Source of the DNA: Chloroflexota bacterium
GTDB lineage: Bacteria; Chloroflexota; UBA11872
DNA length: 62,645 nucleotides
Direction: 5' to 3'
Assembly: GCA_022820025.1 (NCBI GenBank)
Contig: JAJEGF010000026.1
Span: forward strand, 1-62,645
In this document: in pieces, positions 1-8,318 of the stretch
Layout of the letters: each line of letters starts with the position of its first letter
How positions within the stretch are numbered: the first letter of the stretch is position 1
Program-made: the position numbers and the translations under genes
Notes under the pieces: generated by a model
What the model saw: the letters and a program-made list of their open reading frames with translations, nothing else
Databases searched by the model: none
Told to the model about the DNA's origin: nothing

Positions 1-480
1 CACCGCCCCATACCGCCTCCGGTTGAGTTAGACTCTATCCGCCGGAGACGCTGTTCTGTCTACTTCTCCCTTGAGGGAGAAGGTAGGGATGAGGGTGGCT
101 GCCGACCCTATTCCCCACGCCCAACAGCAGCAACCCACGACCCCAACCGACTCTTCATTCCTTCTTCGAGTATTTCCAAAGTCACCACGTAATCCGAAAC
201 GGAATCGACTGCCGCGGCCCCCGCGGCCGCACCGCCCCAAACCGGCTCCCGTGCATCGAATTTCCAACCGCCGGAGACGCCGCTCTTTCTCCTTCTCCCT
301 TGAGGGAGAAGGTTGGGATGAGGGTGGCTGCCGACCCTATTCCCCACGCCCAACAGCAGCAACCCACGACCCCAACCGACTCTTTTTCCTTCTTCGAGTA
401 TTTCCAAAGTCACCACGTAATCCGAAACGGAATCGACTGCCTCGGCCCGCGCGGCCGCACCGCCCCAAACCGGTCGTACA
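1..480. repeat. Tandem ~228-bp direct repeat, two full copies plus a partial one
   Basis: Two nearly identical blocks (roughly 62-240 and 291-470) repeat with a period of 228-229 bp, and positions 1-60 are the diverged tail of a third copy. Each unit contains an inverted motif around CTCCCTTGAGGGAG, the string GATGAGGGTGGCTGCC, and the segment that codes the last ~18 residues of the terminase on the minus strand. The copy next to the terminase is the one being translated. A shorter relic of the unit recurs near 6321. The palindromic core resembles dispersed intergenic repeat families. No gene is supported in 1-409. Confidence 0.85.
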
Positions 481-1720
481 GCCAGTAACACAGCGCCTTG
501 ATCGCGTGATTGTCCGCGTCGATCGGCTGTTCCGAGACCGGGTGATGCTCCCGCGGCTCGTGATAGCGGTGATTCGCGAACTCCCGGATCAGCGCCTGGC
601 ACCGCGAATTCACCGTAATCCGCGGTTCCCCGGTCCCCGGATTCCGCAGGAACGTCCGCAGCCGCTCCATCCCGTCCTGCAGCAGCACCCGGTGCGAGCG
701 CAGCCGGATCCGCGCCTGCGCCAGCCACACCTCGATCTGGCTCGGCATCGCGTGATGCTGCCGCCCGGCGATGTCGATCACCCCGCTCCGCACGTGCGGC
801 CACCACGACCGTCGCTGGCACGCCTCGATCACCTGCGACGTCATCGCGTACTGCATATACACCTCGTCCAGCACAAACACGTCCGGGCCCCGCTGCGCCA
901 CCGCCAGCACCGCGTACGCCCCTGCGTACCCCGGATCCACCGCGATCTCGATGTTGTCGAAACTCTCGTACGCGTCCGTGATCGTCCGCACGTGCGCCGC
1001 CGGCTCGAACTCCCGGAACACCAGCGACACCGGCGGACATGGCACCCCGCCGAACCGTTCCTGGAACAGGTCGCTCGGATACGTCGTCTCCAGCCGCCGG
1101 ATCTCCGGGTCCGCGCGACCGCCGGGGAACAGCGTCCGGTTCGACCACGACGGAACCGAAAACGACGCCGCCTGCTCCGGGTTGTCCGTCTGCCACGCCC
1201 GGAACCGCTCCGCGTACCAGCCTCGGGACCCCTCGAACGTCCCGCTCAGCCACAGCCAGCCCCGCCGTTCGGCAAGTCGGCCGCTCAGCCGCAGGAACGA
1301 CTCGTACGACAGTTGCGCCGCCTCGCACCCCAGGATCCCGTCCGGCGCCTGCCCCGCCAGCCGCATCGCCCGCTGCGCCGTGCGGGTGGCAATCACCGTC
1401 CCGTTGCGCAGCAGCATTCGGTTCGACTGCCCGGTCGGAGTGGCTAGCGACTCGATCGCGTCCAGCGCCTCCAGCGCTTCGATCAGGTACGCGAACTCCG
1501 GCCGGCATAAGTCGTAATCCGGCCCCACCAGCCAGTACAGCTGCCCTTCCAGGAACCGCCCCGCCAGCTCCATCGCCGCGCTGCGGCTCTTCCCGGCCCG
1601 TTCGCCCCCGGCAATTAGCCGGATGCGCGCCTCCGAGTCGTGCGCTGCGAGTTGTTCGGCATAGGGCCGGTACCCCACCCGCGCCCACAGATGGTCACGA
1701 ACCTCTCGCGGCAACTGCAC
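410..1720 (-). CDS. Phage terminase large subunit
   Basis: This is a 436-residue terminase large subunit, the ATPase-nuclease that packages phage DNA into capsids. A Walker A-like GGERAGKS lies at about residues 38-45 and a RuvC-like nuclease core follows: D262 in IAVDPGYAG, D316 in GVIDIAG, and D401/D403 in the C-terminal DADNHAIKAL motif. The start is the GTG at 1720, chosen because GGAGG sits 6 nt upstream and because residues further upstream match another frame. It overlaps the preceding small gene by about 26 nt. The final ~18 residues are encoded inside the 228-bp repeat, so the original C-terminus may have been replaced. No portal, capsid or tail genes follow, so this is probably a prophage or gene-transfer relic rather than an active phage. 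Confidence 0.85.
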   Translation of the reverse strand: MQLPREVRDHLWARVGYRPYAEQLAAHDSEARIRLIAGGERAGKSRSAAMELAGRFLEGQLYWLVGPDYDLCRPEFAYLIEALEALDAIESLATPTGQSNRMLLRNGTVIATRTAQRAMRLAGQAPDGILGCEAAQLSYESFLRLSGRLAERRGWLWLSGTFEGSRGWYAERFRAWQTDNPEQAASFSVPSWSNRTLFPGGRADPEIRRLETTYPSDLFQERFGGVPCPPVSLVFREFEPAAHVRTITDAYESFDNIEIAVDPGYAGAYAVLAVAQRGPDVFVLDEVYMQYAMTSQVIEACQRRSWWPHVRSGVIDIAGRQHHAMPSQIEVWLAQARIRLRSHRVLLQDGMERLRTFLRNPGTGEPRITVNSRCQALIREFANHRYHEPREHHPVSEQPIDADNHAIKALCYWLYDRFGAVRPRGPRQSIPFRITW

Positions 1721-1934
1721 GCAAGTCCTCCAACAGTCCCGCGAACGCCTGTCCGCTCCCCGCGCGCGGCGGTTCCCCAAACGCGTATCTGAACGCCAGT
1801 TCCACCGCCCAGCGCTCCCCCGCCAACGCCTTCGCCACCACCAGGTCCGACAACTCGTCGGCCTTCCCCAGCACCGCCGACCGAAACCGCTGCTCCGCGC
1901 TCGTCGGCCGCTTCCGCCCACCTCGCGTGCTCAC
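1695..1934 (-). CDS. Small protein upstream of terminase; possible small terminase subunit
   Basis: A 79-residue basic protein directly upstream of, and overlapping, the large terminase gene. Position and size suggest a small terminase or DNA-recognition subunit. The sequence (KADELSDLVVAKALAGERWA, then AFRYAFGEPP) resembles the DUF5681-like small proteins that precede terminases, but I cannot confirm the family. Start: GTG at 1934 with AAGGGG about 7 nt upstream; an in-frame TTG at 1940 is the alternative but lies too close to that Shine-Dalgarno. Read from this strand, a palindromic AGTGTACACT about 70 bp upstream may belong to its promoter region. Confidence 0.55.
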   Translation of the reverse strand: MSTRGGRKRPTSAEQRFRSAVLGKADELSDLVVAKALAGERWAVELAFRYAFGEPPRAGSGQAFAGLLEDLRAVAARGS

Positions 1935-2098
1935 CCTCAAACCCCTTCGTCATGCGTTCGCGCTCACCACTCCGCCGCCCCTGGTGCGAACTGTGTGCAA
2001 TAAGTGTACACTGGCCATGTCCGTTTGACCACTCGGACTTCACCGGCGTTCCCCTCCCCGCTCCACCGGTCTGCCGCATTCCCCCAACCTCCGCGTTC

Positions 2099-2330
2099 GT
2101 AGAGGCGGGTCCCCGACCCGCCCGTCTTCCGCACACCAACAGCCCCTTACCCGTCTGTGGTGAGGCGCCTTGTGCTTGTGGCCCAGGCTGCGCGCAGCCT
2201 GGGACCCGCCCGTGCGGCCCCCCGGCCCTCGCTGCCAAATCCGCCCTGACCCTGCCAATGGGACGCCAGTCCGTTCGTGGTGAGCCGAGCCGTAGTCTTT
2301 CGGAGGGGCGTGTCGAACCATCCCCCGAGA
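2099..2330. repeat. Cluster of REP-like palindromes in an intergenic region
   Basis: The 400-bp gap between the terminase genes and the nuclease gene holds several short palindromes. GGCGGGT, a CCCCG loop, then ACCCGCC lies near 2104-2122. A perfect inverted repeat CCCAGGCTGCG / CGCAGCCTGGG lies near 2182-2203. A degenerate motif beginning GTTCGTGGTGAGCC and ending GTGTCGAACCAT lies near 2273-2320. GTGTCGAACCAT occurs again near 3514. These look like non-autonomous dispersed repeats. I see no convincing gene here. Confidence 0.6.
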
Positions 2331-2339
2331 CACCATTCG

Positions 2340-3353
2340 CTATCCCGGTTTGTTGTCGGATGAACCAGCGTGTAGTGAATTTGCGAGCTCAGCGAGCGGC
2401 TTGTCAGGTTCGTCGACGAGACACCAGTACCAGTACGCGCTGAAGCCGACATCAGGAAACGGGACGGAATGCTTGTCGCGGAGGAGCACGCTGAGATTGG
2501 TCAGTGAGTACGCCCTTCCATTCCAGTTCACATTGCGACGTGCGCTCGGCTCTGATCCAAAGTGTGCGTGCCACTTCGAGTCGTCGATGTCGAATTCATC
2601 AGAGTCCGAAAAGTAGGGAGAGAAGAGCTTTATCTCTTCTCCACCCTTGATCCGCCCGTGATTGAACAGAACGTTTGAAGTAGGCGGTCGGCGCTGTCGA
2701 GTGACAGACTCGACCTCTTCCGCCCTTCTTCGGACTTGCACGAGGTAGTCGTCGGCTTCGGCAAGTGGTATCAGCTGGCTGGCGTCAACAAACAACTTGT
2801 GGTCTGAGTGATAGAGGATTAGTCGAACGCAGCGGATGTCCAAGCCAGAGTCGTTCAGCCACAGGACGCTGGTTGCCAGTTCCGTAGGAAACTCAGGGGC
2901 AACGAGGACGATTCGTGGCTTCGCGGTTTGAATGTCGTCGCGCTGTATTTCCTTTTCATTCAGGAATTCGTCCAACCTGTTAGCCGCGTCACCGTCCAAT
3001 CCCTGATCTTCTATGAACGCCTGATGCGCCTCGGTCAGCTGCTCGAACGTGATGTTGGCGACCATCGCCGCGTATCTCAGCGCTTGGAGGTCCATATGTC
3101 CCGGATCCTCGTTGCGCTTGAGTTCGACTACGGTCAGTGTTCCGTCGCTATCGATCGCAAGCAGATCAATCCTTCGTGAACTTTCCGACCAGTTCCCGAA
3201 CTCCTCGTCCACGATGAACATGTCACTGCCGAGCGCGCCTGGCTGATTGATGATGAGCTGCTGTAGATCCCGACGCTCTTGCAGGCCCTGTGCCTGGAAG
3301 GTCGTTGTCGGAACGGCCTTCAACTCCTTGTCATCGATTCGGTAAAGGCTCAT
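2340..3353 (-). CDS. NucS/DUF91-type endonuclease-like protein
   Basis: A 337-residue protein with a PD-(D/E)XK-like nuclease signature of the NucS/DUF91 group: RRIDLLAIDSDG followed by LTVVELKR, giving D63, E77 and K79 as candidate catalytic residues. Such proteins cut DNA or serve as nuclease modules in repair or defence. The C-terminal part (about 240-337) is unassigned and aromatic-rich, possibly a recognition domain. The ATG at 3353 is the first start consistent with a compact protein; sequence upstream of it does not look coding. No strong Shine-Dalgarno is visible. Its position beside the DUF5131/TcmP pair and phage DNA suggests a defence-island role, which is inference. The nuclease fold call is fairly firm; the target is unknown. 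Confidence 0.7.
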   Translation of the reverse strand: MSLYRIDDKELKAVPTTTFQAQGLQERRDLQQLIINQPGALGSDMFIVDEEFGNWSESSRRIDLLAIDSDGTLTVVELKRNEDPGHMDLQALRYAAMVANITFEQLTEAHQAFIEDQGLDGDAANRLDEFLNEKEIQRDDIQTAKPRIVLVAPEFPTELATSVLWLNDSGLDIRCVRLILYHSDHKLFVDASQLIPLAEADDYLVQVRRRAEEVESVTRQRRPPTSNVLFNHGRIKGGEEIKLFSPYFSDSDEFDIDDSKWHAHFGSEPSARRNVNWNGRAYSLTNLSVLLRDKHSVPFPDVGFSAYWYWCLVDEPDKPLAELANSLHAGSSDNKPG

Positions 3354-3909
3354 GTGATCAATGTCGCGTTTAGGGGCCCGCCCGATAAGTACAGGTCCAC
3401 TCACGAGGTGGCCATATGAAACCAAGGATGGCCAGAGTACTCGGTGATCCGAGACGCTCGCACCTTTGCTGTCGTTGAGCCCTGATTCGCGGTTAGCCGG
3501 TGCGCACGAGGCGGAGCATGGTGTCGAACCATAAAGCCGCCTATCGACTGACATCGTCGTATCCCAACCTGTCCCCAAGGAAGCTGTCCCACCCACTCCC
3601 GTCCTTGCCTGCATGACCCGCACCGCCGAACACACCTTCAACGCTCAACTCGCCCGTCCGCTCGGCGGCAAGCATCCGTGCTGCAGGTAGCGCGTCGACG
3701 TCAACCAGGCCGTCCTGCCCGGCCGCATGGCTGGAGCGACCTTCGATTTCTACGTCTTCGTCGACTTCACCGAAAACGCCGTTCCCCTCGCCTGCCGGCT
3801 GCAAAATGCTCGAAGAGCTTGAGCGCCTGCAGTTACGCAGGCCTTGCCAGCTTGACAAGGGCAATTACAATTGATTCGTTCGGTTTCCGTTCGTGCAAGG
3901 TGCTGGTCC
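3354..3909. other. Intergenic stretch with a possible decayed reading frame
   Basis: No intact gene is visible. On the plus strand from about 3613 a short frame begins MTRTAEHTFNAQLARPLGGK, then hits a stop, and a later frame reads FDFYVFVDFTENAVPL. This could be the broken N-terminus of a phage or restriction-associated protein, but the evidence is thin. A copy of GTGTCGAACCAT, shared with the repeat cluster near 2309, lies near 3514. Confidence 0.3.
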
Positions 3910-4680
3910 ATGCCGTCGACGATTGAATGGACGGACGAGACGTGGAACCCGGTTACGGGCTGCACGCGCGTGTCGCCCGGCTGCGATCACTGCTACATGT
4001 TCGCCATGTACCCGCGCCTGACGGCCATGGGCGTGCGCGGGTATGAGTTGGACCCACAGGAAGTGCAACTGCTGCCTGAACGGCTGGACGCCCCGCTCCG
4101 CTGGACAACGCCACGCCGGGTCTTCGTCAACAGCATGTCAGATGTGTTCCATCCGCTCGTGCCATATGAATTTGTCACCGAGATGTTCGATGTCATGTGC
4201 GCGGCGGCACGGCGCGGACACATATTTCAGGTCTTGACGAAGCGGCCGGGTCGGGCCCTTGGGTGGTGGGACCGCAACCAGGCCCGCTATGGCGGGACAT
4301 GGCCCGCCGGGGTGTGGATCGGCACGTCGGTGGAAAACCAGAAGTACGCGCCCAGGGTCAGCGTGCTTGCGCGGTTGCCGGCCGCTGTGCGCTTCGTCTC
4401 CGCCGAGCCGTTGCTCGGTCCCGTTGACCTTCGGCGATGGCTTAGTCGTGGGGACGTTCAATGGGTTATCGCCGGGGGCGAAAGCGGGAGAGCCGCACGG
4501 CCCATGGACCTGGCCTGGGCAAGGGACTTACGCGATCAGTCACTCGAGACCGGTGTAGCGTTTTTCCTCAAGCAGCTCGGGGGACGGCGCGGCAAACGAT
4601 CGGGAGACGAAGCAATGCTTGATGGGCGCCACTGGCGTGAGTACCCCAAGCACAAGAAAGAACCCGTCCGTGCCCCCTAG
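3910..4680 (+). CDS. DUF5131 / phage Gp37-Gp68 family 'three-Cys' protein
   Basis: A 256-residue DUF5131 (Gp37/Gp68) protein. It opens with the family signature IEWTDETWNPVTGC and then SPGCDHCY, placing C18, C25 and C28 as the conserved cysteines, a likely metal or Fe-S site. Other family blocks are RVFVNSMSDVFHP, FQVLTKRP, WIGTSVENQ and FVSAEPLLGPVDL. The biochemical function is not established; the fold resembles radical-SAM-type barrels. The start is the ATG just before PSTIEW; upstream residues do not fit the family. Its 3' end overlaps the downstream TcmP gene, the classic pairing for this family, so the two are co-translated. Base composition drops in GC from here into the partner gene, suggesting transfer. 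Confidence 0.9.
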   Translation: MPSTIEWTDETWNPVTGCTRVSPGCDHCYMFAMYPRLTAMGVRGYELDPQEVQLLPERLDAPLRWTTPRRVFVNSMSDVFHPLVPYEFVTEMFDVMCAAARRGHIFQVLTKRPGRALGWWDRNQARYGGTWPAGVWIGTSVENQKYAPRVSVLARLPAAVRFVSAEPLLGPVDLRRWLSRGDVQWVIAGGESGRAARPMDLAWARDLRDQSLETGVAFFLKQLGGRRGKRSGDEAMLDGRHWREYPKHKKEPVRAP

Positions 4681-5758
4681 TACCGCCACTTGGGACCTTG
4701 AGCCGCATACCACCGGGAAACACTTGGTCCTTGGACGCTATATGCAGGCATGGCTGCCGATCATGACCAGGTGGAACGGTCGAGTGCTCTTCATCGACGC
4801 CTTCGCAGGACCGGGCGAGTACTCAGGCGGCGAGCCGGGTTCACCCGTCATTGCGCTGCGAGCGTTGATCGATCATCGTGCCAAGAACCAGATGCGAAGT
4901 GAAATTAACTACCTGTTCATAGAAAAGGACGGTGATCGCTGCGAACGCCTGACACAGGTGCTCAATAGTTTAAGTGGCCAGCTACCGCCCAACTGCAACT
5001 ATAAAGTCATCAACTCAACCTTTGACGAGACGCTCACAGATGTTCTCGACAATATCGACCACCAAAAGGCGCGCCTAGCTCCAGCATTTGTCATGATCGA
5101 TCCATTCGGTGTCTCCGGCACCCCGATGAGTGTCGTAGGACGAATCCTAGAGAACCCTAAGTCAGAAGTTTACATCTCCTTCATGTACAGAGAGATAAAC
5201 AGATTCAAGAGGCATCCCAATTTTGAGAATCACTTAGATGAGCTCTTCGGCTGCTCAGAGTGGCGGCAAGGTATAGATATGCCTGACGGAAATGAGCGTA
5301 AAGTCTTCTTCTACAATTTGTACAGGGACCAACTCAAAGTGAACGGAGCACTGTATGTGGTCCGTTTTGAGCTCTACGCAGGTGAGCAACTGGTTTATGC
5401 GATTTTCTTTGGCACTAAGAGCCTTGACGGGTGCGACAAGATGAAGCAGGCCATTTGGAAGGCAGCTCCCTTTGGAGACTTCAGATTCCGAGGTGGTCGG
5501 CTGGGTCAGCACACTCTTGGCGAAGACTTTGTAGACTTTCGGTTACTTGAGGAGGCACTTAAGCGAGAGTTTCGAGAAAAAGGCTGGCAGAATATAGAAG
5601 CTGTTGAGAACTTCGTAAAGTCCGACGCCACGGACTTTTATTCCGGTCACCTCAAGCGAAAGACACTGACCCCAATGCTGGGCAACGGCAAGATTGAGGT
5701 AGAGCGCCCTCCAGGTCGACGTGGATTCGTCCCTGGAACCCGAATCCTCTTCCGGTGA
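4670..5758 (+). CDS. tcmP: Three-Cys-motif partner protein TcmP
   Basis: A 362-residue TcmP protein, named for its constant adjacency to the three-Cys protein encoded just upstream. Recognition rests on WDLEPHTTGKH, the SAM-methyltransferase-like glycine motif VLFIDAFAGPGEYSGG (about 39-54), FIEKDGDRC and MIDPFGVSG (about 142-150, a DPF-type catalytic-looking motif). It is therefore probably a class I methyltransferase-like enzyme, but no substrate is known. The GTG at 4670 overlaps the upstream stop by 11 nt; an in-frame GTG at 4637 is an alternative. The coding sequence is markedly AT-richer than the window average (for example TTTGAGAATCACTTAGATG near 5221), a sign of horizontal acquisition. 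Confidence 0.88.
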   Translation: MPPSTATWDLEPHTTGKHLVLGRYMQAWLPIMTRWNGRVLFIDAFAGPGEYSGGEPGSPVIALRALIDHRAKNQMRSEINYLFIEKDGDRCERLTQVLNSLSGQLPPNCNYKVINSTFDETLTDVLDNIDHQKARLAPAFVMIDPFGVSGTPMSVVGRILENPKSEVYISFMYREINRFKRHPNFENHLDELFGCSEWRQGIDMPDGNERKVFFYNLYRDQLKVNGALYVVRFELYAGEQLVYAIFFGTKSLDGCDKMKQAIWKAAPFGDFRFRGGRLGQHTLGEDFVDFRLLEEALKREFREKGWQNIEAVENFVKSDATDFYSGHLKRKTLTPMLGNGKIEVERPPGRRGFVPGTRILFR

Positions 5759-5776
5759 ACGGACGTACGTACCTTC

Positions 5777-6235
5777 TCATACCGCGACAGGCAGGACCCT
5801 TCGAACTGATAGACAACGTTGAGTGCGGAAGCCACTATTATGTTGGCCTGCAATAGCTCGACGCGCTGGCCGGGATAACGGCGCAAAGTGACCACGGTAG
5901 CTGCCCTTGCTCGGCGGGGTGCAGGAGGCCCTGGCCAGTCCGACAGCGGAGACCGCTATCGACTGCTCGAATTGGGCTCGCACACTTCGCGTATCTTGAC
6001 GATTCTCGGTCGCTGGAATCAGCGTCCGGTTCCGCGACCTATCAAGCCAGCAAAGCTGCGACAAAGCCTCCGCCGTTCCAATCACATTCAGCACCACGAC
6101 CAGCAACAACCCAACGATCCACACTCTGCGATCAGCAAGGTCAGCCTTCGTGCCGTAGTGCTTCAGCGTCCAATCCAGTTCCTCCCGCAGGCCCTAGCTG
6201 GTCAAAGGCGGCTTCTGGACCGGAACGGTCGTCAT
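5777..6235 (-). pseudogene. Decayed small membrane-protein gene
   Basis: Reading from the ATG at 6235, the frame runs MTTVPVQKPPLTS, meets TAG at 6194-6196, then continues GLREELDWTLKHYGTKADL and a hydrophobic helix WIVGLLLVVVLNVIGTAE. Beyond that the residues no longer look protein-like. The pattern, a short charged N-terminus followed by one transmembrane helix, fits a small membrane or holin-like protein inactivated by a stop codon. The family is not identified. It may belong with the phage relics to the left. Confidence 0.4.
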
Positions 6236-6320
6236 CTTCTCTCCCCTCTCGTATCGCCTTCATCGCGCCCGCTGAACGACTCGTGTGCCGACCGTACGAT
6301 TCCATCGACTGACAAGACGC

Positions 6321-6357
6321 ACGCGACGCCGCTCTTTCTCCGTCGCCCTTGAGAGAC
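6321..6357. repeat. Truncated copy of the 228-bp repeat
   Basis: GACGCCGCTCTTTCTCC followed by CGCCCTTGAGAG matches the segment at 274-305 of the left tandem repeat (GACGCCGCTCTTTCTCC, then TTCTCCCTTGAGGGAG) with few differences, and then diverges. It shows that the repeat is dispersed rather than confined to the terminase region. Confidence 0.6.
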
Positions 6358-6879
6358 CTTTGCAAAACGCCCCACGTTTTCGAATGTGCAGCAACGTCTT
6401 AATCCTTTGCATGTTCCAGATGCCTTGGATTGACCAAGGTCACAGTGAGCGGGCCGGGACGGACCGGACACATGCTGGACAGGTGTTTCGAGACATGGTG
6501 GACACCTGCGCCGGCTCCCGCGGATCTAGCGCGCCCGGGTCGTCGGTCTGGAACCGCATGGCCCGCCAGCCGCGCAGGGCCTTGGTCAGCCGCGGCTGAC
6601 GGCCCGGAAGGACACCCGGCCGCCGGCCTGGACCTTGCGGCCCTGCCTCGCGGTCCTGTACGGCGGCGCGAGGAGGGGCGACAGTTCGCTTCGGCCTGCG
6701 ACTGGCCGGTGCGACGAGGAGCCGGATCGGTCCGCCCCCGCCGCCCATCGGTCATTCGATAGACTGCCGCTCAGATCGTCTCGGGGGGATCTCGAATGGC
6801 CGTTGGCCGTGGGCCGCGCAGATGTCAGCACTTGCTAATTTCGCGAAAAAACGCGTGAAATCTACCGGATAAAGAGCGC
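6358..6879. other. Non-coding stretch, possible insertion-sequence end
   Basis: No gene is supported. Two near-identical 14-mers, ATGCTGGACAGGTG (6472) and ATGGTGGACACCTG (6495), sit 23 bp apart around TTTCGAGAC. Read on the minus strand this resembles the TGTCCACCATGTCTCGA-type sequences that flank many IS481-family transposases, so it may be the remnant end of such an element; no transposase remains. The rest is GC-rich and shows no codon-like structure. The ATP-grasp gene begins at 6880. Confidence 0.3.
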
Positions 6880-8313
6880 ATGGATTTCAACGACTATGAA
6901 CTGGACGGACGCATCTATGACGAGATGTTCCATGCGGATGGCAACGCCCGATCCCATTACCAGGGAGTCCACACGGCCTTAACCGGGACGTCCGCGGCTG
7001 ACCTGGCCGACATCCAGGATCAGGTCACCGGCTCGTTCTCCAGCGAAGGCATCTCCTTCAAGGTCTACGGCGACGACGAAGGCGACGAGCGCATCATCCC
7101 CGTCGACTGCCTGCCGCGCGTGCTCTCGGCCAGCGAGTGGCGCGAACTCGAGACCGGCCTCACCCAGCGCCTCAAGGCCCTCAACCTCTTCCTGGCCGAT
7201 GTCTACGGCCCGGCCCGCATCGTGGAGGACGGCGTCATTCCGGTCGACGTCGTGCGCGGCTGTCCCCAGTACCGGATCGAAATGCGCGGCTTCAAGGCGC
7301 CGCACGGCGTCTGGGTCGCGATCTGCGGAACCGACCTCGTCCGAACAAATGAGGGCTTCAAGGTCCTCGAAGACAACTTGCGCGTGCCCTCGGGCGTCGC
7401 CTACATGCTCGCCAACCGCAAAGCCGTCAAGGCCAGCTTCCGCCGTCTGTACCGCTCCTCGCGGGTACAGGAAATCGAGCATTACGGGCGCGTCCTCCGC
7501 ACGACGCTTGAGGAACTGTCGCCCGCTGGAACATCCGACCCGACCATCGCGTTGCTAACCCCCGGCGTCTACAACTCGGCCTTCTACGAGCACATGTTCC
7601 TGGCCGGGCAGATCGGCGCGGAGCTTGTCGAGGGGCGCGATCTCCTGGTTGACGATGGCTTCGTCTACATGCGCACGACCGCCGGCTTGCGGCGGGTCGA
7701 TGTGGTGTACCGGCGTATCGACGACGACTTTCTCGACCCCGTCGTGTTTCGCGAGGATTCCCTGCTGGGCGTCCCCGGCATCATGCACGCCTGCAAGCAG
7801 GGCAACGTCACGCTGGCCAATGCTCCGGGAACCGGAGTCGCCGACGACAAGAGCGTCTACGCCTACGTTCCCGACATGATTCGCTACTACCTGGCGGAAG
7901 AACCGATCATCGCGAACGTCGAGACCTATCTGTGCCGTAATCCCGAAGGACTCGAATACACGCTCGACAATCTGGCAAACCTCGTGGTCAAGCGCGTCGG
8001 CGAGTCCGGCGGCTACGGCATGCTGATCGGCCCGCATGCCACGCCGGCCGAGCGCGCGGAGTACGCCGAGCAAGTGCGGGCTAATCCCGCCGACTTCATC
8101 TCTCAACCGGTGCTCGACCTGTCGCGGGCGCCCTGCCTCATCGATGGCCGCATCGAACCTCGCCATGTCGACCTGCGCCCCTTTGTGCTGCATGGCCGCC
8201 AGACCCGCATCGTGCCCGGCGCGTTCTGTCGAGTGGCCTTGCGGCGCGGCAGCCTGGTGGTCAACTCCAGTCAGGGTGGCGGCGGCAATGACCTCTGGGT
8301 GCTGGAGAACTAA
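6880..8313 (+). CDS. Circularly permuted ATP-grasp protein
   Basis: A 477-residue circularly permuted type 2 ATP-grasp protein (DUF404/DUF407). Family blocks include FKVYGDDEGDERIIPVDCLPR, VLEDNLRVPSGVAYML, PGVYNSAFYEHMFLA, VYRRIDDDFLDP and VKRVGESGGYGMLIGP. ATP-grasp enzymes make amide or peptide bonds through acyl phosphates; members of this subgroup are predicted to build short peptides or peptide tags, but the product is unknown. It heads a three-gene operon with an alpha-E protein and a transglutaminase-like protein, spaced by only a few bases. The ATG at 6880 gives the expected N-terminus. No clear Shine-Dalgarno precedes it. Confidence 0.92.
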   Translation: MDFNDYELDGRIYDEMFHADGNARSHYQGVHTALTGTSAADLADIQDQVTGSFSSEGISFKVYGDDEGDERIIPVDCLPRVLSASEWRELETGLTQRLKALNLFLADVYGPARIVEDGVIPVDVVRGCPQYRIEMRGFKAPHGVWVAICGTDLVRTNEGFKVLEDNLRVPSGVAYMLANRKAVKASFRRLYRSSRVQEIEHYGRVLRTTLEELSPAGTSDPTIALLTPGVYNSAFYEHMFLAGQIGAELVEGRDLLVDDGFVYMRTTAGLRRVDVVYRRIDDDFLDPVVFREDSLLGVPGIMHACKQGNVTLANAPGTGVADDKSVYAYVPDMIRYYLAEEPIIANVETYLCRNPEGLEYTLDNLANLVVKRVGESGGYGMLIGPHATPAERAEYAEQVRANPADFISQPVLDLSRAPCLIDGRIEPRHVDLRPFVLHGRQTRIVPGAFCRVALRRGSLVVNSSQGGGGNDLWVLEN

Positions 8314-8318
8314 GCCGC

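Noticed and set aside
1-480. CRISPR array
   Set aside because: Units of ~228 bp are repeated along their whole length without unique spacers, and no cas genes are present.
71-1447. Plus-strand frame of 458 residues and an overlapping minus frame of 526 residues over the terminase
   Set aside because: Both are in other frames of the terminase; the chosen frame has Walker A and nuclease motifs and a good ribosome site.
1990-2030. SOS-box-like palindrome AGTGTACACT before the terminase genes
   Set aside because: Only 10 bp, and no LexA consensus is known for this lineage; noted as part of a possible promoter only.
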